64,000 nucleotides of DNA. Source: Elysia crispata (Eukaryota > Mollusca > Gastropoda > Plakobranchidae). The notes beneath the pieces are model-generated. The model had not been told where the DNA came from, did not search any database, and saw only the letters and a program-made list of their open reading frames with translations. The translations under genes were made by a program, and so were the position numbers. The stretch spans positions 113,501 to 177,500 of the forward strand of contig JAWDGP010007375.1 in the NCBI GenBank assembly GCA_033675545.1. Direction: 5' to 3'. Positions 1-47,700 of this stretch are shown here, one piece after another. The number at the start of each line of letters is the position of its first letter. Position 1 is the first letter of the stretch.

Positions 1-434
1 TAAATTCCTCAGTACATACAGTGTGGCTAGAAAAAACAACAACCAACAAAGTACTTAATGCAAGTTAATGCTCTAGCTTATGTTTTGATAGATTTTGAGT
101 GCAACTAAAGAATCTGATAGTTATATTCTGCCTGTGTGAAAATTGAAGCCAGTTTCTTGTTTCACTATAAATGTTTTTTTTTTTTAAAATCAATTTAGCT
201 AAGTCTAAGCCTTGATTCTTTTTCTCTTTATGTCACCTGTCTAAACCTCATTTTTTTTCTGTCCCTGTCACTGTGTTTCAGTTTTTGTCTCTCACTGAAC
301 TTGTGCTCATGCCTCCATCTTAAAAATTCTACTATTTCAAGCCTCTGACTTTTAATGATCCCAGATTCTTTTGATTCGAAGTTTCGTGGCTCATTCTGTC
401 TGTATGTTGAGGCTGCAACAGTTTTTATTTCAAG
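1..434 (+). other. Upstream / 5' UTR region of RPGRIP1L
   Basis: No coding exon is recognisable here. The bases just before the first ATG (around 415-434) read like a splice acceptor followed by a short untranslated lead, with CAACAG ending near 421, so a non-coding first exon may lie outside the window. The sequence is AT-rich, with no CpG cluster that would mark a promoter. Confidence 0.4.
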
Positions 435-36222
<35,788 letters not shown>

Positions 36223-36800
36223 TTGTCTGCATTAAATGCAAAACTTAGATTTGTAAAGACTTTTTATATTTGGATATACTCTTTTTGTGAATATGAACTT
36301 TGAGTTAGATTTTTAAGCCAAATGAATGTTGCAATTTGTGAAGCCTTGCCTTCTATTTGCTTCCTAAGTATGTTTTTGCTTATCAAGTACCGGTAGTACA
36401 TAATGTCACATTGTCAAAGACATCAACGTCATAAATGCTGAAAAACAATTATGGCTGGAGCAAGGGATCAAACATTTTTATGCAAATAAAATGGATCATT
36501 ATGTAAAACAAGATGTGATAAATGGTTTGGCTCTAAAGCATTTTTGAGGCATTGAATGTTTCTGCTACATCTATTAAGAGCTTGTTCAATTAATCTATTT
36601 ATCACTTCTCTTCCTCTCCCCCCCAAAAAAAGGGAGAGTACAATGCCCAACATACAGCAAGACAAATTTTATTGCCTTCTTAAAACTTTTTACTTATGAT
36701 TTCTTCTTTTGATTTAACTAATCTTTTTGAATGAATTAAAAATAAATCATATCAAAGTGTTGTCTAGCAACAATGTGAACCATATTCTAGTATAGAAGTA
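36223..36800 (+). other. RPGRIP1L: RPGRIP1L 3' untranslated region (probable)
   Basis: AT-rich sequence follows the stop codon with no further open exon. AATAAA hexamers at 36485-36490 and 36741-36746 are candidate cleavage signals. The true 3' end cannot be fixed from sequence alone. Confidence 0.55.
36485..36490 (+). terminator. Candidate polyadenylation signal of RPGRIP1L
   Basis: AATAAA lies 263 nt after the RPGRIP1L stop codon. A second copy lies at 36741-36746. Such hexamers are frequent in AT-rich DNA, so support is modest. Confidence 0.4.
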
Positions 36801-37196
36801 TAAGAGTTCTACTCACTAGTTTTATTATATAAAAAAAAATACCCCCCCACACTTTCCGCCCAAGAAAAAAAAAATCAGTTATATTGTTTCTATGCTATAG
36901 ATTTAATGAAAGGCTATAGAAAAATTGTCTTATGGAAGTGTGTGAGAAGGTACCGTTTAGTGTCTAAGTTACGTAAACATTTAAGGATGCTATTGTGAAA
37001 AAGAGGCTGCTCATGAAAGGGAGGGGGGGTAATGCAACAATCTAAGTTACAAAACATTGTTGTCAGCATTTTCCGTATGGAAATTTAGAGGAAGCTGTAT
37101 CAAAATCTAGGCAAGTCAACCTCTTGATAAGCAGTGACCCAGACAACATTGAGAAGTTAGTTTTATGCCCAGAGTTCAGTATAAATATTCGGGAAT

Positions 37197-37471
37197 TCAT
37201 TTCCACTCTCTGTATGACAGCATAAGGGTCAGAGCAGACCAGGGCCTTCCTATAATAGCCCGTAACAGCCAGTCATCACTTGATTTCTGGTATACGCACC
37301 CAACATACATGGTCAGCTGACACTTGCGATGTTGGGATCCAAGGTCACGGTCAATTGACTCTAGCACCTGACCGCTTGTCAGGTTAACACTACTGACCAA
37401 TAGTTTATCTAGATCTACGTCAGCGGCCAAGGTAGATGAGTACTGAGAGTTACACGCCCGACCGAATTCTC
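37197..37471 (-). other. Unidentified open reading frame, possible exon or transposon fragment
   Basis: About 90 codons are open on the minus strand, ending at a stop at 37197, in a patch visibly richer in G and C than its surroundings. The translation is varied rather than repetitive: DLDKLLVSSVNLTSGQVLES, then RKCQLTMYVGCVYQ and SDDWLLRAIIGRPWSALTLM. There is no convincing ATG (one reading starts at TTG, 37430). I do not recognise a family. It could be a relic of a mobile element or an exon of an unmodelled minus-strand gene. Confidence 0.25.
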
Positions 37472-40400
37472 AATAACTAAGCTTAGATTCATAATTATTT
37501 TTTATTTAAAACAAGTCTTAGCAATAGCTAATGATTTTTTTTGCATTTCTGGCCTGACATTTTTTAGAAATTTGAGTATAAAGTTCCGAATCAAGGAACG
37601 ATACAAGATGACGCCCAGGTCCACACAGGCTAAGTTTAATGGCAGGACTGTAATACACAATGCTGCGCGCTGTAATATATGGTACGTATCTTGCTGACTT
37701 GTGGGACTGGCCCGCATCTGCTATTGCAAACGGAAGTAGGCTGCCTTAACAAGTGATGAGTGGCTATTATGGGCAGACCATTACATGACAGCTCTGGTAT
37801 GCTTTAACCTTAATAGCATATCATAACAATTAACACCTTTCAAATACACATACACAAAACTGCCAATAACCTAGGAAGAAAAACTGTTGGGCTTAAATTA
37901 TAATACTTCATATTTGTCAAAGACACTTTTATAATGGAGAAAAGAAAAATTATATTTTTCATGTTGTTGTCTGATATTTATTAATTTAATGAACAAAACA
38001 CTGCAGATCTTAATAAAAAAACATATCTCAAGGTTTTACATTCATACTATTATAATTTTATATATTACTTATCTCATTATTACAGACATTAGACATTTTT
38101 ATGATTAAGTCCACCTTTTATGCAAATAATTTACATTTTATTTACAGTCAAGCATGCATTCCTTGAATTCACTTGTAAACTGATAATAATATATTTCAGT
38201 GTGTAGCTTTTAACTGCTGTCCCATAGCCTTAAGCAGCACATAGAAATAGCCTCTGAATTTTAAAAAAAAACATTGAAAGAATGGTGTGAAAACCCAAGT
38301 TTTTTATACCTGACTGTATTTTTATTGCTTCACCCATATGTTAACTTATTGAGTAAAAGTTATGATGTGCTACATGTTGTCCCTCATGTAGTTACTTTGT
38401 TTAACATTGTGGCTCAAGCTCACATCACATGGGATGTGACAAGCAGAATGGCATACAACCTATTTCTAGTTTATGCACTGTACTGCAGTAGGATTGGGAG
38501 TCTGTGCTATCAGACTTTGAGTCCCTCAGACACTGCAAGGCTAGAAGCAAGAACTAGGGTTGCAAGTTGATAAATCTTTGTCCGCACATAAATGTGGTTC
38601 ATGGTATTGGCAACCATGGGTGATAGATACATGTATACTTTTTTTTTTTAAAGTATAATTGAAAATCTTTGATCGCTTGGTATGTTTATGATGCAAGATC
38701 TCTTATGGAGATAAAAAACAAAAAAACAACCCTGATAACTGTTCGGTAATTTTCTTTGAACAAGTGTAATATAGTTGAAAAAAATGGAAACAGCTGTGAA
38801 AATGAGAAAACTGTGGTGAATTGATAATTTCAATTCATCCATGTATAATTTAACTTTGCTCAAATGTGTTAAAGCATGCATTAAAATAGAAATTTCACTG
38901 AAACCCATTTAATTTGAATGAACATGAAAGCAAAAAGTCTATTTTTAAATGATTGGCAGGATACATAGATGAATTATCCGTCCATTTTTTTTTTAGTTTG
39001 TTAATACTTGAATATTGTAGCAATAAATCATTACAGTTCAAACAGAATTTAGGTCTTGTCTCATTTCTTACATACTACATTTAATTTTTAATTGATCATT
39101 TTGAAATCAAATTTAATAGCATTATTTTGTAACAAGATTTGACTCTAATGAACTTTCAAATTCATGTCAGGATTAAAGACTAATTCAGTACAAAAAAAAT
39201 ATTGGAGTTCAAATAAATTTAAACAATTTTTCTCTGTGAATTTATGTACATTATGTATTTGTACTATTACTAACCAAGTACTAGTCCCTGTTCTTTCCTC
39301 ATATTTTTTCTTACATCAGAACATGCAAATGTATTAACTCTTGGTTTGTGCAGAAATTGTGTTGAGTCATATTTCTTTCAAGTTGCCGCAGAGTGATATA
39401 TTGCCTTTACATGATTGCCTCTGGCACTGATGATCAACAAAAAAATTTTGCTGCTCACCACTTGTCACAGCCTGTACTGATTGTTGCTGGGTCTATGCGC
39501 AGGGGTCCAATCATGGTTATGTAACCTCTTTCTTTTTTTTCTACTACCTGCTGCTTGTACTGTTAGTGTTAGTTAATCACTCCAAGGCGAAGTTTGCTAC
39601 CTTGACATGTTTATTTGAAATCTGGTGTGTGCGATCAGCAGAGGCCCACCTAAACTCATCTCATCGCTCCTCCCATTTTTTTTTTTTTGTTTATTGGCCT
39701 TACAGTACTATCAAGTGGAGGGCCTTGCTATCAGTCGACACCTGGCATGATTTAGCTGACCATTTATTACAAGGAAAAGACTGTCGAATCACAAGACTCC
39801 TTGTGAATATACTCTACTGTAACAAATGTCTCCTATGAAAAGGAAGCAGTTTTGTACACATTGTTCTCTCCATTGATAAATTTTCTACATAAAATTCAAT
39901 GCCAAACTTGACGTGTGGCACAAACTAATATTAAAAGATGTGAACTTTAAGCAATCATTATAAAATGAGGTCTTTTTAAACAAGTTTAAAAAAATAACAG
40001 GATATCAACCATTCTCAAAAAGTCTTTCTTAAAATTTCGGTCATTATTTTGTAATAACCTTTTCTTCTAAAACTCACTGTGAATAAAAGAGCACTCTTAA
40101 AGCTGGTTTCATATTAGACACATTGTGAGTAATATTATGAAATATTGTATGTAAATTACTGTATGAATTAATCAAATGCATAGGAGAAAAAACATTTGGA
40201 AAACAGATTACCATTACAAAATACATATTGTTTCAAAGTGTTTTGTTAAAAATGTACATTTTCATTTTTGTGTGGCAAAATGCTGCTCACTTTTCAAGTT
40301 ATCTGTTCAAGGGTAAGCTTATGTTATCAAATTAAAAAAAAATGTATTCATATGCTGTAAAGAAAAGATGCAATGCGGGTCATAAGCCTGGTCCATATCT

Positions 40401-43400
40401 TCATTTCTAAATGACAATTTTTTGGTAACCAGTAGATTGCTATGTAGAACCAACAGTATGAATGCAAAAACTGATAGAATGAATCTTGAGAGGGCACAGG
40501 AAGCATAAGAAGGGTATGCCCCTTACAACTAGTTCTAAGTACCACAAGGCGAGAATGGGAAATTTGATTTGTTAACTTTAAAAATAATGATCCCACATTT
40601 TTTAAATCAGCACCCTTGAAACAGCAGTCTACATGTAAAAAAAACCCACTTTATTGCTTCCTTCCAGAAAACAGATTTATTTATCAAGCCCATAACATAC
40701 ACTTTCACTCCAAAAACACTCTCATTTGTCTCAAAACTGTAAATATTGTACTCTTAGGGATCTAAGTTAATTATTTGCATTTGTCTCAGCAATTAGATTC
40801 TAGGCCAAGTCCCATTCGTTTTCACTAAACATGCTTTATTCACTAGAATACTACATCATTACATGTATCGAAATTTCACAAAAGCTAAATTTTATCAATC
40901 ATTTTACTTTCATATTTGAATAGACAATGACTTCGCTGTCGAAAGAAAAAGTTCTAGAGTTATCAAAACTTAGTGGTCCCAAGAATGCTTATGAAAAGTA
41001 AGATAGAAAAAAAAATAGTAACAAACTGATGAAAAAAAAACAGCATATAAAAGCCTAGTTGATTTTGGGAAAACATTTGATTCTGAAGCGGATAAAGATA
41101 CACTTTAGAAAAAGATAAATAACTTAAGCCTCATTGTCAAAGTACTCTGCCATTCTCACTGAAAGCAAGAGCAATAATGCACATGTCTGCAGAATTTGCT
41201 TGGAAAGGTGTTTTGTGCCATCGCACTGTCACCTCAGATCTTGAAAGTGAGCTCTTGTAAAGTGGATAGTACTATATTGACAGACAAACCGGCTGTGAAA
41301 TGTCTCAGTTTTACCTTAGGTTAAACCAGCCTTTTTGGAATGGTCTGTAGGCTCAATAAATGAGATAATAAACTCCAAAAAAGACATTGCGACTTGTGGA
41401 AAATTTAACTTTTCTTTGCATTGAATCTCTCTCTTTTTTTTTTAAATTGCGTGAATTTGAACCCGTAAAATAAAATTATTTTCATATTTATATTCTCAGA
41501 TATTTAAATTAGCACTCTTTCAGATGCGAAGTGATTGTATCACTATGAATAGTATGATGCCTGACATTCTTTCATGTTTTGGCAGTGATCCTTATGTTAT
41601 ACTATAAGTAATTGGTGCACTTAGAAAATGGAGAGTAAATTAAAGTGTTTTAGAGAAAATAAAAATCCATTTGAATAATCAAAAATTCCAGTTATCAGGA
41701 TACAAAGAAAGAGAAAAAAGTATTTCATGCTGCATATTTACGAAACTACTTAAGATTTTCAAGTAACTTGCCATCTTTGAAAAAATAAGAAGAAATAGCC
41801 CTTTCAGAGACACCAATTGTCTCACAACTCCTCTTCTCTCACCATCCAGAAAGAGCTCATACATGTATTTGAGCCCACACCTCCTCTTCCATAGCTAGGC
41901 CTACTAGCTGCAGGCTCTTGTCTGCAATTAAGTAGGCAGGCAGAACACACATACGCAAACACAAAGATAGCTCTCACAGATCAGGGCACTTGATTGCCTT
42001 CTATGCAGTCAGTAAAAATTCTTTTTACTATATTTTCTTTACACAACTTATTCTGTAAAAATAACTCAATCAAATATTAAATTTTTCTCAATTCAAATTA
42101 TTTGAACTCAACTTCGATACAAAGAATAATAAAAAAAATTAACATCTCAATTCTACTCACAACTCAATCATCAATGCCTCAGCATACATATATCACATGA
42201 TAAAAATAAGGCCTACTTTAACTGACCAAAGGGCTAGATGAAGAGCCAGCGGTGACCTATTCAGTGCATGCACAGCTCTCCACCAGGAAGCATTGACACC
42301 TGAAACCAACCTCAAGAGTCTCATTACTATATCCCATGTTCCTCCTTCTAAAAGAACAAAAATATAAAGCCATAATGTCTAGCCCAGGTAAATGAATTTA
42401 ATATTAAAAGAGAAGTTATAAGATCAAACCTAAAGAGAGTAATAATCTCATGACTATCCTTTATTCCTCTTTCTACAATGTCATAAGCCTCACTTCTAAT
42501 TCAGCTGCATTTTTGTAATGACTCGTAGCTCATTTTTTTACATTGAGTTACTAAGGCTATACACATGATTATTGCTTTATAATAAAATTTAAAAAGACTT
42601 AAGCTTGCAGTAAAAAACCAGACAAATCAGATATTTTTTGTTTGTTTATTTTTTTTTTGCCAGAGATGCCATAATAAATAACATAAAATCACAACATTAC
42701 CATTTGTGCAATACATTCTTTTTGTCTGACATTACACCTAACGAGATTAAAAAAAAAAACCCTCACCAAAGGAACAAGCTGGAAAATGTTTTAAACAAAT
42801 TTTTGTGCATAAAAGACAAAACAAAATTAAACAATTTATTCAAAAGTTAAACAAGGTTTAGATACCTGTATATGTTTTCAATGGATTTTACTGAATTCTA
42901 CAAATGTATCCCTTGAAAAGTAGTGAAATATGTGTAAAAATTGCTTCAATGAAAAAACAAAAGCCTTGTACAGAAAAAAATCTGTTATCTTATTAACATT
43001 CATGACATTGTTTAAAATGCAATCATAGTGGTAGAGAAATAATACAGCCCTAAGGCTACAAAATTGATGGTGATAATTAAAAAAAAATGTAGTTTCAAAT
43101 ACACATATGGGTAAAGCTAAAGACAAGGAGGAAGTTAAAAGCTTTGATGATTCTGACACTACCTAGGCGCTTTTATCAATATGGATGAAAAGTAAAGAAA
43201 AGGTTTAAGTTCCAACATAAAAACTTTAGTGGATGATTACATACAGCGCAGTTACATGTATTTTTATCCGAACAAAGTTGAGTGTAACCTTACGTAGGTA
43301 CATTGGAAAATCTTGTGCTCTAAAACATCTAATAATGGCCGTATGTTAAAGAAAAAGGCCATCTACTTATTTCTTCACAATATTTTAGACTGATAACTTA

Positions 43401-44691
43401 AGTAGGTCTCTGTTTGCTTCTTTGCTTTCAAAATAAACTATTAAATTCATGAAAAAAAAAAGAAGATAAAATTAGCATCATCTCTGATAGGTTTTTGCTT
43501 TGGGAATTATCATTACTATATATTTTCACATAGGCAAAGGCTGTTTTAAAAACAAAAAATACTCAAGATATTACCAAACCGACAGTAATGCTGCTGATTG
43601 ATACACAAGAGGGATGTGACAAAAAATGATCCGCCTTTGCTACTTTAGTGTACCTAAAAAGTTTTGTTCTACTAGATAAGAAAAGTAAAAAAGCATATCT
43701 TCACATTCATACATGTATCAGTGCCGAAAACTTAACATTGAATTTGCAACTTAAGTGAACAAGAAATTGCATGATCCACACATAATAATCCGATGATTTT
43801 CATAAAGTTAAGAATGCAAATACCTAGTTTGAAAAATAATTCTCACAATTCCTGAAAACAAAAATTGAAATGCCAGTTGTTTGACAATTTTAATCTATTA
43901 CTTCAGTAGAGATTTTAACTGAAGACCATTCAAAAAAGAGACAAAAACTAATAATCTATGAATTCATTCCTGCACCACAATGAAAGAGGACCAAAACATT
44001 TGTTGGAAAAAAGGTTTAAATTTAGCAATAAATTATTTTTTTTTTATAAATAATTTGCAATCCAACCTGTAGTCTTATAAAAAAACAGTTAAGTACGGTA
44101 CACAAGTTTTCTTCTTAAAAGCTGGTGTTGGGAAACATTTACCTAAGAAAAAGTTTTCATATAAAATTGTTTACATCAGCTTCTTTTCATCAGGTGCCAG
44201 CTATTTTTTCTTCCAACTGAATAGTAGCTGCAAAGAAAAGAATATTCTAACCCATAAAGAAGGATGTGCCTACAGGCATTTGAAACATGAAGAAATTCTA
44301 GCTAAATGGTGCGCCTTTTTAAAGACATTGCCGTTAAGAGAATTTTTAAAGGTAAATGATAACTTTCTCTAAATGATATGCCATTTTAGATGTGATTCAG
44401 GCACAAACTAAAAAAAAAAAATAGGGCATTGCCTACTTTACTTTCTGGGTAGTATCTATAGTATGTTACTGAATTTATATTTTAAAAAGTCAGCATTTAG
44501 ATAAATCAAAATTCAAATCCATATAGTAAGTAAATCTAGCAAGGCTCTTATCCTTCTGCATCATGCCCCTCTATGCACCAAAACATTTCTGTCCTTGCTC
44601 ATCTTTTTTGTTACTTACACACAAAAAGGGAAAAAAAGAGGGTGTTTCTCCTCATATATGTATATCAATGAATAGAATGAACTTGTTTCAT

Positions 44692-44697
44692 TTTATT
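44692..44697 (-). terminator. Candidate polyadenylation signal of EMC4
   Basis: TTTATT on the plus strand reads AATAAA on the minus strand, 29 bases past the EMC4 stop codon. It is the nearest of several; the true 3' end may lie further along. Confidence 0.3.
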
Positions 44698-44726
44698 TGC
44701 ACCAAAGTTCAACAGATTCTGAATCC

Positions 44727-47700
44727 CTAAAAGAGCAAACCACCTCCAGACCACTCCATTCTCTGTGGAAGTTAAAAAAAAAGAAAAGGAATTTAGAATC
44801 AAACACTCAAAACAATCCAATCATGTCTAAATTATTAACCCCTTAGTTCATGATCTAATTTCTTCTTAACTTATCTTAAATTATGACAGCATGAGTAAAT
44901 CTTAAATTTTTGTGCAGGGTACAAAATTCAAATGGATGTAAAATTTATTAAAAAAAAAAATTAGCATTTTGCTAAGCTGCAGAAGCTTTTAACTGATACA
45001 AAGAAAACAACTTATTTAGCATGGCACTTTTAGCAAAACAAAAAAATCCCTACACATCGTCGCCAGAGAATTGCTTTATTCCATTTGAAGTTAACACACT
45101 TTTGAGAAAATTGAGTTTGAACACTTGAATTGCTCAACATAATTAGAACTGCTTTGAAAAGTGGTTATACTCTGCAGAGAGAGCAACCTTTGCTTTTTTA
45201 TTTCATCAGATCTAGAATATGAATGAACTTTTGACATGTCATTGATAGTTTTAGCAAAACTGACGATGAAACAAAGCAGTTCTCAGACATATGTAAAGCA
45301 ATCTTAAACAGGCAATACAGTGATATGATCTATTCTCAAAAGGTCGTGTCAATTTTTGGACTTGGGGCTTTATTTTGCATTTTTATACATAAAATGTATG
45401 TTTCTAATAGTGTAAGCATTCTAAGGATGAAATAAAATTATTCTAAAGACAGTTGAGTATCTCATTTAAAAAAGGAAGTTATATTTTTTTCAATATTGTC
45501 AATAATAATAAGACATAACAATAACACAAAATTTGCCATATTTCATAACTTTGTCTTTTGAATTTCGTCCCTACTTGATTTTCAAAATACAAATTGTGTT
45601 AAATACTATGTAATTATGCCTAAATATTGAACTAAAAATTAAAATACTTTTGTAGGGAAAACAAACTTTGTGTCACTGTTACATGTAAGTCAATCCTTGC
45701 CATAGAAGTTTTTTTTTTCAACAGTTATATTTATTCATTTTGGGTACTTATTGTCAATATCTATTCAAATTCTTATTTGAAACATAAAATGAACAAAAAA
45801 ACCCCCACAATTTGTTCTCAGACGTACTGATGACATAAATTGTGTCATTATTACATCTAAGTACTGACTAAGATAAAATATAGAACTTTGTCACTTAAAA
45901 TTGCCCTTAGGTATAATTTAACATCGATCTAGGCCTACTTAGGTTATTACAAGCACCAAATGAAGAACAACCTGTCTTTATTACGGTATTTGTAACATAG
46001 ATGTAGTATATGTATTGATCTGAACTGCCTCATACACATTCAAACTAGTTATTATCCAAAACAAGAGCTCTCTGAACTTTAAAATTTCTTTAAAATCGCA
46101 TTATCAACCTGGCTTTTGCCACAGATACCTATTTTGCTTTAATGGTGTCCAATTAAATACATGTAGTTTAAAATGCAAATACTGTTAAAGATTTGAATAT
46201 TCAAACAGTATGATTCAGTATACAAATTAATCACACCAAAATATCAATATATTTATCACATTTACATCTCAGAGGTGTCCCTGATCTTAGACATATAGCG
46301 TGTCAGTACATTTAAATGATTATGTCCATTCCCACGCTCACAGCGTCAGTCTGTTCTCTATAGTTGTCAATATCAAACTCTGTGAGTGTGAATGTGAAAT
46401 GTGAGTCATCTATAATTCTGGCAAGCTGCTAAAAAAAATCTGGATGCAATCAGTTAAACAGAATGACACAAACAAAGAAATCTTCTTGGAAAGTTCTTTG
46501 TTCCTTTTCTAGCGGAAGTGGGCTTTATTGAGTTTTCTATCCAAAGTAGAAAGTTCTGACAGTGTCAGAGAATCAAAATAAGCCTTGGTGAATCAGTGAC
46601 AGATGCAATCTTAGACACAGGCATGGAATACTGAGGAACAGACCTTTATTTTCAGCTCAGTTGATATAACATTATGCCAAGGTAACTTCTAAAATTAAGT
46701 TTGATGCATGGCAATGCTAGTGAATCAGATTGGGTCAATTTTCATATCTCGTTGAGGGTTATTCAAGGCTTTTATTTCAATGGGCCATGACACAATGCAA
46801 TACATCTAAGTAGAGCAGGAAAAAGTGTTTGTCATAGCAAAAAAAGTGTCCCTTTCCTCAATGATGAATCAAGAATTACATTCATTAATCATTATTTTTG
46901 TAAAATCTTTTAAAATTTTTTACTCTGAAAATGAACTAGACAAAAGCTGGAGATCAGGGAAAATCAACATCCAAAAATGAACAAAAATCCCCAAGAAAAA
47001 TTGTTTTTTCGTTTTGAATATCTCATAAATGTTACAAGACACGCATTAACAACGTGATATTGTTAAAAATATATCTTTATTGTATGTGCAAAGTGTAAGA
47101 CTTAAAAAAATGTAGTCTTAAAGCTGTATTTTCTTTTTAAATTCTGACATGTTGTGACTATGTGGAAAATGCTTCTTTTGAGAATGAGTCGTATACATGA
47201 TGTAAGGAAAAGAGCGAGAATCTAAATTTATCCTGGGAATCTTTTCCCTCTTTCCCAAGCAAAAACTCACCCTACCATCATTGATAATGTTCATAAAAAT
47301 GAGTAAATACCCACATATTGATATAGTTTTAGAACCAACTCTTACTCACTTGTTGGGGCTGTACAAATGCCAGCCAGTCAGAAGCATGTGTAGGTAGCAG
47401 ACCCATTGTCTGACACTTGTACACAGCCATGGCAAGACACAGCATGTTCCCAATGCAGTAGACTAGCTTTTGGAAAGCTGCTTGGTCTCCCTCTATGCTC
47501 TTAAAAGCTAAAGGTGACAAAAATGAACATAGAAACAAATAAGCACGTTGAATGAAAAAGCAAAAAATACTTGAACATCTCAATTACATAGTTATATCCT
47601 GTTTTGTAAGAGTGCAAGATATTTAAAAGTTACCTCTGCTCGCTGCTCCAACCCATGTTACCATTTCACAATAGGTTTAACAATTTACAACCTTGAACAA

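Larger units (their letters stand above)
36801..44726. other. Intergenic stretch between RPGRIP1L and EMC4
   Basis: Nearly 8 kb without a confirmed gene. It is AT-rich and contains the unidentified frame at 37197-37471. A slightly GC-richer patch at 37560-37740 holds an ETS-like ACTTCCG on the minus strand, and another patch lies at 41860-42330. Part of it, on the minus strand, may be EMC4 3' UTR. Short open frames such as 38274-38570 and 39566-39838 lack recognisable domains. Confidence 0.5.

Noticed and set aside
38274..38570. 98-codon plus-strand frame in the RPGRIP1L-EMC4 interval
   Set aside because: No domain, signal or phase-consistent neighbour exon; a hydrophobic start is common in AT-rich noise.
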